Shown: piece by piece, positions 48,885-58,350 of the stretch
Numbering within the stretch: the stretch's first letter is position 1
Layout: every line of letters begins with the position of its first letter
From: Peromyscus leucopus
Lineage: Eukaryota > Chordata > Mammalia > Rodentia > Cricetidae
Direction of reading: 5' to 3'
Length of the DNA: 64,000 nt
Assembly (NCBI RefSeq): GCF_004664715.2
Contig: NC_051083.1
Coordinates: forward strand, 115,640,534-115,704,533
The notes under the pieces: model-generated
Told to the model about the DNA's origin: nothing
What the model saw: the letters and a program-made list of their open reading frames with translations, nothing else
Database searches by the model: none
Position numbers and translations under genes: made by a program

Positions 48885-49295
48885 GGCAGCCATCTTCTTT
48901 GGGGCATTGGGCTTTGGGTGGCATTTTTTTCAGAAAGGAAGGGCGGGAGACAAACGCGCCCAAGAGCTCTCCTGGAGCTCTACTGCCATCAAGAGGATGG
49001 AGTTTCAAAAGTCACAGTGCCACTGAGCTTCCTTCCCATGATTCTTAGCCATGGCGGAAGATGGCGATTCCAGACAACCACAACTGTGGGTGCCTTGTTG
49101 GGCTTTCTTGACTTCTCCTCAGGCCCCAACATAAACGTGCACCTTAGAAATTTCTCATCAGAACCTGGAGAGTGAGGCGCCTCACCGCCCTAGGACACCA
49201 GCCAGTTGATTCATACTGCAAGCTGAGCAAGGCAAAACCCCGCCCCTCCACTTCCTCTTCCTGGACCTCAGCACAGCCTTGCACTAGTAACTGGG
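48885..49295 (+). repeat. R0-like element, copy 12
   Basis: A full copy and the last one in plus orientation before the breakpoint at 51 kb. The CTCF-like site is at about 48,980-48,997. It lies about 17.5 kb downstream of its partner at 31,348. Confidence 0.72.
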
Positions 49296-49334
49296 CCCTC
49301 ATCAACAGGGTCTACATTAAGACTCTGAAGGGTA

Positions 49335-49675
49335 GGGTCCCATGATTCAAGTCTACTACAGAAAACACAAATAGAAAATGGAAGGAGGCCAAGCTCAGCT
49401 ATTTATGAATTACGCTAACCCTCACCTTCAAAACCGGCTCAAAGCAGCACTGAGGAAGAAGCAGTGTGTGCATGAGTGAGGATGTACAAAACATTTCCCC
49501 CATGATGGCAGTGTTGACTCACAGCAAAGAAGGCACCAGGCCCATGCCTCTCTGCTCCCGCCTTTCCAATCTGAAAAAAACTACAGTGCAGAGGAGGCAG
49601 AGTCCAGCAACTCTGGCAGCCCTGCCTTCTTCCTGCAAAGGGAGGAAAAGTGATTTACTGAGAGGTAGTTTCCAC
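49335..49675 (+). repeat. Class 2 module, copy 9
   Basis: The core is cccccatgatggcagtg (about 49,497-49,513). 'gagtgaggatg' replaces 'gagcgaggatg', another CpG loss. It is the duplicate partner of the 31.8 kb copy. Confidence 0.65.
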
Positions 49676-49814
49676 TTCCATTTTAATTGTATGTCAAAGC
49701 CACAGCCAGTGGATCTATACCTTCATCCGAATCCACCATCAAAACAGAAAAGACAAAACTCCAAAGAATGGAAGAAGGAAAGTACGTGGAATTTATGATC
49801 TAAGCCAGCAGGAA

Positions 49815-50210
49815 AGACAGGGAGATCTGAGGTACCCACCCACCTTCCTCAGGCATCATCTATTCTGAAGAAGTCACTGGCCAGTCAATGATCAAGCCTT
49901 GAGTTTCTTCTTCTTCTCCCAGCAGCATTCTACTTCCAGTGCTTACTCCTGGTGGATAACTGTCTTGTGGTCTTGAGGTGAAATCTTAGGTTTCAGTTCT
50001 AGGTAGAAGAAGAAAATGCTGCCAATCAATCAAATCTAGAAACCAGGTACCCTGCTTCTCTGCCAGATTCACTTCACATTTTCCCTAGACACTATACCCA
50101 CGTGAGGACCTAGGCAGCAGGACCTGGGTGTCCAGCTGGAGGTTGACTACCTGCCTGTAGTGACTAGCTAGGTCTCAAGATGTAATGCTCCATTGTACTT
50201 GGAGTGAAAC
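49815..50210 (+). repeat. RRD-like module 10
   Basis: The acceptor ttcttcttcttctcccag ends at 49,922; donor GT at 50,003. It is the last typical module before the 51 kb breakpoint. Confidence 0.6.
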
Positions 50211-50272
50211 AAATACTGACAGGACTGTAAATGCCAACCAGATAGTAGACATAAGTCACCCTAAAAATTGCA

Positions 50273-50400
50273 CTGGGAATTTAATCCCAGCACATGGGAG
50301 ACAGAGGCAGGTGGATCTCTGTGAGTCTGAAGCTAGCCTGGTCTACAAAGTGAGTTCCAGGACAACTAGGACTGTTACACAGAGTAGTCCTGCCTCAAAA
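50273..50400 (+). mobile_element. B1 SINE, array copy
   Basis: Paralogue of the 8.5 kb B1; shares 'cagcacatgggagacagagg' with it rather than with its positional duplicate at 32.7 kb, again suggesting exchange between units. Confidence 0.85.
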
Positions 50401-50432
50401 TAATGATAATAATAATAATAATAGTAATAGAT
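50399..50432. repeat. (AAT)n tract after B1
   Basis: Paralogue of the 36.7 kb tract with the same interruption type. Confidence 0.85.
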
Positions 50433-51034
50433 CCATACACACAAAACACTCATTAAAATGATTAATAAAATAATGACAGTGAAATGAATAGAGCTCATTT
50501 TTATGTTGTGCCTCCCCGGTACTGGGATTAATCACATGTGTCACCACTGCCAGGCCTGGGCCACAACTAGCCCTGTCAATAGATCTCATCATTAATATCA
50601 ATTCTTTTGTTACAATTCCATCCTCATAAGTAAGATTTCCTTACATGAAAGTTTCTCACAACATTAAGAATTGGGAAATTCCCAGTAGCATACACTAGGT
50701 ATACATTAGCACCCCCACCCCCAGTATTAGTAATTAAAACTCAGGGGCCTAGGGCATGCTATGCAAGCAATGAAACTCTCAGCTATTTCCATTGTAGTGC
50801 ATGGATTAACATAATCTTTTGATTATAAATCGCCCATCATTTTATTGCATAAAACCTACAACAAATTAATGGGACCTAAATTTTAAGAAGACAATAAGTA
50901 TCTAGAAAGGGTAAAAATCAAGGAAATGGGAAACATTCTCCATAAGAAAAGGAAAACAGTTATATGTTGTATGTTAAATTTGAGTCTCAGTTTGGCAAAA
51001 TGTGGTCAAAAGGATCCAAAACCCTCTAGTACAC

Positions 51035-51056
51035 AAAGTCAGGGCAGTCATCTTTT
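51035..51056 (+). repeat. Truncated R0-like element at breakpoint
   Basis: Only the first YY1-type part of a b-subtype R0 remains (ggcagtcatctttt). The sequence then changes abruptly to L1-derived DNA. In the paralogue at 33,520 the element continues for another 400 bp. This marks the right end of the second direct duplicate. Confidence 0.6.
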
Positions 51057-51716
51057 CTGAATTGAAGACCCAGACATAAATCCACTCAACTATGGAAACC
51101 TGCTTTTTTTATTAAGAAGCCAAAAATACACATGAAAAAAGACAGCATCGTCAACAAATGATTCTTGTCAAATGGTCAGGCTGCCTTTGGAATAATGCAC
51201 ATACATCTATAATTATCAGCCAGTACAAAACACAACTCCAAATGAATCAATAACCTCAACATAACCAAAATACACTAATAAAAGAGAACACGGGGAATTA
51301 TCTTGACCTCACTGATTGTCTGAACAGAACATCATTAGCAGAGGCACTAAGATAAATGATTAATAAATGGGATGACATCAAACTGAAAAAAATTCCACGT
51401 GGCAAATGACACCATCATTTGGACAAAGCAGGAATTGACAGAATGGGTAAAGATTTGGTTATCAACTATACATCCACTGGCCGACTACGATTAAAAAATG
51501 TGTAAAGAACTAAAAAAAGAGTGGTCGTTAGCAAATAATCCAATTTAAAACATGGGGTACATTCTAAAGATAGAATTCATGAAAGAAAAAACTCAAATGG
51601 CTGAGAGACACTTAAAGAAATGATCAACATGTTAGCCATCAGGGAAATGGAAATCAAAACGATGGTGAGATTTCACCCGACACCAATCAGAATGGTCAAT
51701 ATCAATAAAACAAAGT
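51056..51716 (+). mobile_element. Old LINE-1 fragment at orientation breakpoint
   Basis: L1 ORF2 3'-region sequence is recognisable: 'gaattgaagacccagacata', 'aatggctgagagacacttaa', 'gccatcagggaaatgg'. It is more diverged than the other L1 pair. It starts exactly where the R0-b element is cut off and stops where the inverted R0 block begins, so it spans the breakpoint. Confidence 0.75.
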
Positions 51717-51734
51717 CTTAATGTAGACCCTGTT

Positions 51735-52165
51735 GACTGAGGCCTAGTTACTAGTTTAAGGCTGTGCTGAGGTCCAGGAACAGGAAGTGGGGAGGAAGAG
51801 TTGTGTACTGCTCAGCTTGCAGTATGAATTTAGTCGCTGGTGGCCTAGGGCAGGAAGGCAGCTCACTCTCCATGTTCTGGTGAGAAAGCTCTATACTCTA
51901 TGTTTCTATTGGGGCCTGAGAAGACACAGAAAGCCCACGCAGCATCGAAAATTTTAGATTCTTTAATCGCCATATTCCGCCATGGCTAAGAATCATGGGA
52001 AAGAAGCTCTGTGGCACTGTGACTTTTGGAACTCCTTCCTCATGAGGGCAGTAGAGCTCCAGGAGGGAGCTTGTGAGTGGTTGTCTCCCGCCCTTCCTCT
52101 CTTAAAAAAAAAAAAAAAAGTCACCTAGAGAGGAATGTACCAGAGAAGATGGCTGCCCTCAGTTT
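51735..52165 (-). repeat. R0-like element, copy 13 (inverted)
   Basis: Reads as R0 on the minus strand, so its CTCF-like site is on the plus strand (ctcatgagggcagtagag, about 52,040-52,057). The proximal GC box is weakened to 'gtggggaggaag'. It begins 20 bp after the L1 fragment ends and is the first inverted copy. Confidence 0.7.
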
Positions 52166-53454
52166 TGCCCAGCTCTGAGTACCTTGGAAAGTATTTTACT
52201 TTTTGTCTTATTTTACATGTGAAGCCAATCTGAGGCCTAAGTGTAGCCAATGTCATAGGACTCTTTCCTTCTGTTTTAGAGGACATTTCCCATTTCGTTC
52301 ATTTTCACTCGGTCCAACTGCCTAGTGTTATTTAAAATTTTAGAACTTTTAATTTGTACACACTAAATATGTGCTGTGAGATTTAGAGGGCAAGTAACAT
52401 GAAGGTAACACATGAAGGGCAATGGTTATGGCTGGGGTATATTTTCATTTCCTCCTCTTTAACTGTTCATTTTTTACCCATCCCAGATTCTTAAGGTTAA
52501 GAGCTATCTCTCCCTCTTCTTAGATCTTTTGAAAAGGAGTTGCTGATATTCAACACAGAGTATGAAATATGGTGATGGACTATAGCATGGTCTGTGAAGA
52601 CAGCCTGGTAATAGAGGAGGGAGTTATATCCTGACTGGTAGCTGCATCTGATCTTTCAGGACCCAAACTTCACACTTCATTTCAGACAAGATCCACCTGT
52701 CTTGCAAGATCCAAGAATTTGATGAGCTTGAAAGGCTCAGTGGAAAGAAATACACCCATGTAGTACCAGGAGGGAGAAATATATTAGCCTATGTTAAAGC
52801 CAACTGCAAGGATTATTATAATATATAAGGATTATTATGACTATGATTGTAAATATTATTATATACTTATTATCATTGTAAGGATTACTATGTAAGGAGT
52901 ATTTCTAAGTCTAGAAAAAGGATCACTTGCAAACATATCTGTAGTAACAGAGAATACGGCAAGGCCTGTTAGTACAGATTCCTTCTTCTAGCCCCTGAAT
53001 TCAGAATTCTCAAACCATTCTTTTCCCTCTTTATGTAGAGTGTCCCTCATTTTTTGACAACAGCATAGTATGAACATAAACTGCTGGGCAGAAATGCACA
53101 GATGAATTTTTAAAATCCATCTGGCTAAAGCATGGAACACATTTAATTTCTGGGAAATGAAACCTTTTGCTGAGGTGGATTGCCAGAACTCAGAAGGCTA
53201 AAACAAGGAGGGTCATGAGTTACATACATGTTGGACTCAGACAGAGTATATACTATGGGGTAGGTTCCAGGTAGGCCTGGATATAAAGGGAGACTCTTTA
53301 TAAAATAAATAGAAAGAAAGAAAGAAAAAATGTCTCACACCAACCCCATCCAATGTGAAAATCATTAACAGAACCAAGAGTAAAAAATTCATTCAAGGTC
53401 TGAAAAAATTTGACCAAGGTCCATGCCCTTATCTCTTCTTGTTAGATTTTCTTT

Positions 53455-53628
53455 CTTTTTTTTTTTTTTTAAATTTTTTCTAGACAAGGTTTCTCTGTGT
53501 AACAGTCCTAGCTGTGCTGGAATTTACTTTGTAGACCAGGCTGGCCTGGAACTCACCAAGATCATCTTGCCTCTGCGACCCAAGTGCTGGGATTAAAGGT
53601 GTGTGCACCACCACCAGGCCTTGCTTGA
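53455..53628 (-). mobile_element. B1 SINE, inverted partner
   Basis: Reverse of the 11.85 kb B1, including its 'ggtctcgca'-type differences; carried by the inverted block. Confidence 0.88.
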
Positions 53629-53964
53629 TATTTTAGGCAGGACACTGTTGGTTAGAAGGTTCCCCTTGCTCTGAGGCATCCTAAGCACTACAGGCTCTTT
53701 TGCTCCCATGGAACAGGGCTGTGCATATACTCCAACAGAAGCCTTGAAGGACTCAAGGGTCATAGTGCAGTGACATAAATAAAGGAAAGCCTGCTGACTC
53801 CGGTTTCAGGTGAGCAGCAGGACACAAGGGTCCCAAAGACTGAACTAACGTCCTATTGTTCTGTCCAGGATGGAGGCCCATCCCTAACATCGGATGTCGC
53901 TATGTACAGGCAGCTGTTGCTCCTCTCTAGACTCACTGTGCAGCACTGATGAGAAACGCATTAT

Positions 53965-54385
53965 ATTGATTGAGAGACCAGTACACCCCAGTGCTGAGGT
54001 CCAGGAAGAGGAAGTGGAGGGGCTGAGTTTTGTACTGCCTAGCTTGCAATATGAATCTACTAGCTGGTGTCCTAGAGCAGGAAGGCACCTCCCTCTCCAG
54101 GTTTTGATGATTAAATTCCACAGACCTCATTTCTGTTGGGGCCGAGGAATAAGTCAAGGAAGACCAAGAAGGCATCCACAGTTGCTCTAGTTTTTGCAAT
54201 CGCCATCTTCCGCCATGGCTAAGAATCATGGGAAGGAAGCTCAGTGGCCCTGTGACTTTTGAAACTCCATCCTCTTGATGGCAGTAGAGCTCCAGGAGGG
54301 AGCTTGTGAGTGCTTCGCTCCCGCCCTTCCTTTCTGAAAAAAAAACGCCACTCAGAGAGAAATGCGCCAGAGAAGATGGCTGCCC
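53965..54385 (-). repeat. R0-like element, copy 14 (inverted)
   Basis: Inverted partner of the copy at 11,093-11,510. The CTCF-like site is on the plus strand (cctcttgatggcagtagag, about 54,270-54,288). The region between 'cttggaaaagtact' and 'tttcatttcctcc' lacks about 280 bp present in the 10.8-11.07 kb relative. Confidence 0.7.
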
Positions 54386-54947
54386 TCAGTTTTGCCCAGC
54401 TTTGAGTACCTTGGAAAAGTACTTTTCATTTCCTCCTCTTTAACTGTTCATTTTTTACCCATCCCAGATTCTTAAGGTTTCCTTAAAAGTCTGGCAATGT
54501 TTATTTGTCATAATTTACACACAATAAAGACCTGTTATCAGAGTTATAACAAAGTTCCCTGATGCTGACCCATGCAGAGCAGTGGATTTTCAAGAGAAGT
54601 GGGACTCTTGTCCTCCCCAGGCTTCTAAGTTTCTTTGATCTTACATTTACAAGTAGCTGAGTTCTCTGTGTCAGTTCAGATGCTTCCTTTGGTTACTGTG
54701 ATGGGGAAATACTTAGAACCTCTTGCTGGAAAGGCAAAGTGCTCCCACTGCACATGCCAGGATTTCAGTTTGTTCTGAAGATGTCTCAAGCCTTCCCAAG
54801 TATTAGACAGTGGGCCTGCTAGAGATCTTAGAGCAGGCTAGTCCTGAAGTCCTGAGTTGGATCTCTAGGATGCAAACAATGGAAGGAGTGGCCTCAGTGT
54901 TGCACTTGTCCTCTGATCCACCTTAGGATGTGGTGTCAGCCCCACCC

Positions 54948-54949
<2 letters not shown>

Positions 54950-55003
<54 letters not shown>
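54950..55003. repeat. (CA)n microsatellite in inverted block
   Basis: About 54 bp of pure CA; the reverse counterpart of the unit TG tract. Confidence 0.95.
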
Positions 55004-55005
<2 letters not shown>

Positions 55006-55619
55006 AAATGTGTGCAGACAAACAGGACCTTAAAAACAGACAAGGATCAGGACAGGAGGACTCTATCTTCCAGCTAGGAGAGGCCCGGAAGAGCACTGAT
55101 TAGGCTGCTAGTCTGAGAGATGGTGTAGGATATGTATCAGTTTTAGGTCAGTGTGGAAATTCTGGGAGAATCTTTCCATTGAAAGAGGACGGGGAGAGAG
55201 GGAGAGAGATAGACGGAAAGAGAAGAGTTGAGGGCCAAAGAAAAATATCACAACCAGTGTAAAAATTTTTTAAAAAGTATTGAAATGAAAGCAAAAAATA
55301 TGAGTAAAAATTTCAGAAAATGTCTAGGAAGTTTTTTCATGTAGGTGAGTAAAAATTGAAAAAAGTATCTGTGAAAATTTTTCTCTAAGGTCAGAGTCCA
55401 TGAAGGACTCAAGACTCCTAGTGCAGTAACAGCAGAGGAAAGCCTGCTAACTCTTGTTTCAGGCCGAGCAGCTGGACCCAAGTGTCCCAAGACTGCACTA
55501 GGGAGTGACTGGTCTTCTGGTTCTGTCCAGGATGGAGGCCTGTCCAGATTTATGGTGTCACCATGTGCAGGCAACTGTTGGTCCTCTCTGGGCGCCTCAT
55601 TATCCACCTTTGATGAGAA

Positions 55620-56040
55620 AGCACCCTATTGATGGAGAGACCAGTGCACAGCTGTGCTGAGGTCCAGGAAGAGGAAGTGCAGGGGCGGGGTTTTGTGCTG
55701 CTCAACTCGCAATATGAATCTAGTAGCTGGTGTCCTAGGGCAGGAAGGCGCCTTACTCTCCATGTTTTGATGAGAAAGCTGTACAGTCCATGTTTCTATT
55801 TGGGTCTGAGAAGACACAGGAACCCCAAGCAAGCATCCACAGTTGTAGTTTCTGTAATCGCCACCTTCCTCTATGGCTAAGAATCATGGGAAGGAAGCTC
55901 AGTGGCGCTGTGACTTTTGAAACTGCAACCTCATGATGGCAGTAGAGCTTCAGGTAGGCTCTTATGAGTCCCCTCTCCCGCCCTTTCTGGCTGAAAAAAA
56001 AAACGCCACTCAGAGACAAAGACCCCAAAGAAGATGGATG
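55620..56040 (-). repeat. R0-like element, copy 15 (inverted, mosaic subtype)
   Basis: Inverted partner of the mosaic copy at 15,798-16,222, sharing the 'gacacaggaaccccaagc' region in reverse. The CTCF-like site is on the plus strand (cctcatgatggcagtagag, about 55,929-55,947). It borders a plus-strand class 2 module and RRD copy, so the inversion ends at about 56,050. Confidence 0.7.
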
Positions 56041-56084
56041 GCTGTCTTTGAGTTTTGCCTAGTCCTCTGATAGGGGAAGAAAAA

Positions 56085-56350
56085 AATGGTAGGAGGCTTA
56101 AGAAGTTTGGCCTTTTATGAATCCCCTGGCCCTCACCTTCAAAATGGTTATAAGCAGCATTGATGAAGAAGTCTATGCACATGGGATAGTATCTATGAAA
56201 GTTTTTCCGCATTAATGGCAGTGTTGTCCCAGAGCCTGGAATGCTCAGTGCCCCTTATTTACCTCTTCCCTGCCTTTCCAGTCTGAAAATAACTCCAGTA
56301 CAGAGGTGGTTCCCTGTTTGGAAGATGCTGCACTCCTAGAATTTAGCTTC
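56085..56350 (+). repeat. Class 2 module, copy 10 (diverged)
   Basis: The core is ccgcattaatggcagtg (about 56,207-56,223). It is followed by 'ttccctgcctttccagtctg' and 'aaaataactcc'. It remains on the plus strand although the R0 copy 50 bp upstream is inverted, which places the inversion boundary between them. Confidence 0.58.
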
Positions 56351-56529
56351 TATTTTTTATTTTATATCAATGTCATATGTAATGGGATCTGGACCTGCAT
56401 TGGAACTCTTAGTACCAAAAGGCAAAAACAAACAAACAAGTCATTAAGTAGATATATAGGTCAGTGGATAAATTAATAGGTGTCAAACACAACTCAAGCA
56501 AGAAGGAAAGAGAAATGACCGTGAGTTTG

Positions 56530-56900
56530 GAGGCACCCACCTTCCTCTTTTATCTTCTCTTTTGAAGAAGTCAGTGTCCGGTCAGTGGTGAAATCTTGCC
56601 CTTGTCCTGGTCTGCACATAGCCGCATTCTCCTGCCAGTGCTTTCTCAGCGTGGCTGACTGTCTTCTGGTCTTGAGTGGCAGATCTCAGCATCTAGTTCT
56701 AGGTAGGAAAAAAAAAATGCTGTCACCTCAGTGCTTAAAGGAAAGCAAATCTAATTGTTACCTAGATTCACACTGCAACTTCCTTGGGTACTGGGCTCCA
56801 CTGGAGATCTAGACAATAGATCTGGAAAACAGGTCTTGTGTGTCCAGTGAAGAGCTGACCTTAGTGGCACTGTAAAGAGTGTCCAGATACTTTGCACACC
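56530..56900 (+). repeat. RRD-like module 11 (diverged)
   Basis: The acceptor region is less pyrimidine-rich (tctgcacatag, AG at 56,620-56,621). 'gcattctcctgccagtgctt' and 'gtcttctggtcttgag' remain clear, and a good donor CTAG|GTAGG lies at 56,703. It is on the plus strand beyond the inverted block. Its blocks most resemble modules 1 and 3, so it may be an old flank copy. Confidence 0.55.
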
Positions 56901-56939
56901 AAATGCTATATAAATCCCTACATGGAAAGATGTATCACT

Positions 56940-57170
56940 GATGTTCTCTCAGGGTCTCATCATGTCACACTGGAATAAGGCAGAACCATTTTTCCCCTTT
57001 AGTGGCCTATCACTGTTTCCTATATCTTCACAGTATACACGTTGTTTTGATACTGTATTGTCTACCATACTTTTAGTCATATACTTTCCCTTGGCAAGAA
57101 AGACATGGAACGTTGAGGAGATTGCCCTACATAATGTGCTGCAGGGTACCTTTGGCTAGACTGTGAGAGT
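56940..57170 (+). repeat. Local duplication, left copy
   Basis: 'catgtcacactggaataagg', 'agtggcctatcactgtttcc' and 'agacatggaacgttgaggag' recur in order at 58.12-58.35 kb. Diverged, with no known repeat family seen. Confidence 0.6.
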
Positions 57171-57291
57171 CTGCCACCAAACAATGGACCCTCACGTACT
57201 ATTGTATTTCTCGACTTGCGATTGAGGTCACTGACCTGTCTACATGCCCTTGAAGTATATAACATACTTCTTTGACTAATGACACTTTGAT

Positions 57292-57374
57292 TTTTTTTTT
57301 CAGAGCTGAGGACCGAACCCAGGGCCTTGCGCTTGCTAGGCAAGCTCTCTACCGCTGAGCTAAATCCCCAACCC
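57292..57374 (-). mobile_element. ID SINE with target duplication
   Basis: Minus-strand ID element: 'ccgctgagctaaatccccaa' is the reverse of the head, with a T run as reversed tail. Perfect 12-bp duplications tgacactttgat lie at 57,280-57,291 and 57,375-57,386. Little diverged. Confidence 0.9.
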
Positions 57375-57769
57375 TGACACTTTGATATTAAGTGTGGAAA
57401 TCTAGATGCTGTGTATTGGTTATTTTAAGATCATTTTGGATCCTTGGTCTCTCAAAATTCCATATGAACTTTGGGATCAGGCATTCTATTTCTGCACAAT
57501 GGTCATTAAGTTAATGATGAGGTCTGTCTTAACAGTGCAGATCTCTTCAGGCAGTATGGCCAACTTAACTGTGTTTAACTTTCCCCCCCACGAACACGGA
57601 ATGTATCCCTTAGTTGTGTAGGTCACCTCCCAATCTTTTGGTAATATTTGATCATTTTCAATTTACTACCCTCTCATCATCTCTTTAGTTAAGTATTACC
57701 CTAAGCATATTATTCACACCAATGTTATTTAAAAAAAAACACTTGATTTTGTTCTTTCCCCTCTCTTTC

Positions 57770-57935
57770 TTTCCTTGGACAGGCTAACACCATGTGTCCA
57801 AGGCTAGTCTCAAACTCACAGTCCTCCCCTCCCCCAGCCCGAGCTCCTTGGTCCTCATCTTTGTTATGCATGCAATACAGCTAGAAGGCAGAATTCTTCT
57901 TCTTTTTTCGAGACAGGGTTTCTCTGTGTAACAAG
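57770..57935 (-). mobile_element. B1-related fragments
   Basis: 'aggctagtctcaaactcaca' is followed at 57,909 by 'cgagacagggtttctctgtg'; two truncated minus-strand B1 pieces. Confidence 0.6.
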
Positions 57936-58109
57936 GCATACTTCCTCAATCTTCTTCTCAGGCCCTCCAAGCAACAACTGGATGCTCCAGAGATCTGCTC
58001 CTGCCTCCTGCCTTGGCACTGGCCTGGCCTTGCTGTTTCCCCACCGCTATCATGAGCTATCCAATCTGTGTACTAAACTGACTATGAATTCCAATTGGAG
58101 AGATCACTG

Positions 58110-58350
58110 GTCTTCTCGCAGGGTTTCATGTCACACTGGGGCATGGGCACAAGCATTTTCCCAATTTAGTGGCCTATCACTATTTCTATTTCCCATAGCT
58201 TAACTGTAGTCACGTTATTGTTTTTATACTTCATTGTTTATTGTACTTTCAGCCTTATACTTTCCCCTAGCAGCTAAGACATGGAACTTTGAGAGGAGCT
58301 TGGGCTGCATCGTGTGTTCCAGGCTAGCTTGGGCTAGTTTGTGAGATGCT
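58110..58350 (+). repeat. Local duplication, right copy
   Basis: 'catgtcacactggggcatgg', 'agtggcctatcactatttct' and 'agacatggaactttgagagg' match the left copy in the same order, about 1.17 kb apart. Confidence 0.6.

Larger units (their letters stand above)
39460..51055 (+). repeat. Large direct duplication, copy B
   Basis: Partner of 21,950-33,540. All SINE, L1 and LTR-like insertions are shared, so they predate the duplication. It ends inside an R0 element at the junction with the L1 fragment at 51,056. Confidence 0.8.
51717..56050 (-). repeat. Inverted block of repeat units
   Basis: Three R0 copies, a (CA)n tract and a B1 all read in reverse here. 52,510-54,420 is the reverse of about 11.09-13.87 kb, apart from an absent segment of about 1 kb (12,681-13,678). 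54,430-55,620 is the reverse of the (TG)n segment at about 9.6-10.8 or 16.2-17.3 kb. No RRD module lies inside. Confidence 0.75.
3330..56900 (+). ncRNA. Firre: Candidate Firre-like lncRNA locus built from local repeats
   Basis: This span is a proposed long noncoding RNA locus, not a mapped transcript. Eleven RRD-like modules, all on the plus strand, each have a pyrimidine-rich tract ending in AG. Seven also have a GT about 80 nt downstream. Between them lie 15 R0-like elements with YY1- and CTCF-type motifs. The X-linked lncRNA gene Firre is known for exonic RRD repeats that retain RNA in the nucleus, intronic R0 repeats with enhancer activity, and dense CTCF binding, and the layout here fits that. 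No long conserved open frame exists. True ends, promoter and exon set cannot be read from the sequence. The main alternative is another X-linked CTCF-rich tandem repeat such as Dxz4, which would not explain the splice-like signals. The identification is inference. Confidence 0.48.

Noticed and set aside
57292..57374. tRNA gene
   Set aside because: The tRNA-like head belongs to an ID SINE with a reversed A tail and target duplications.
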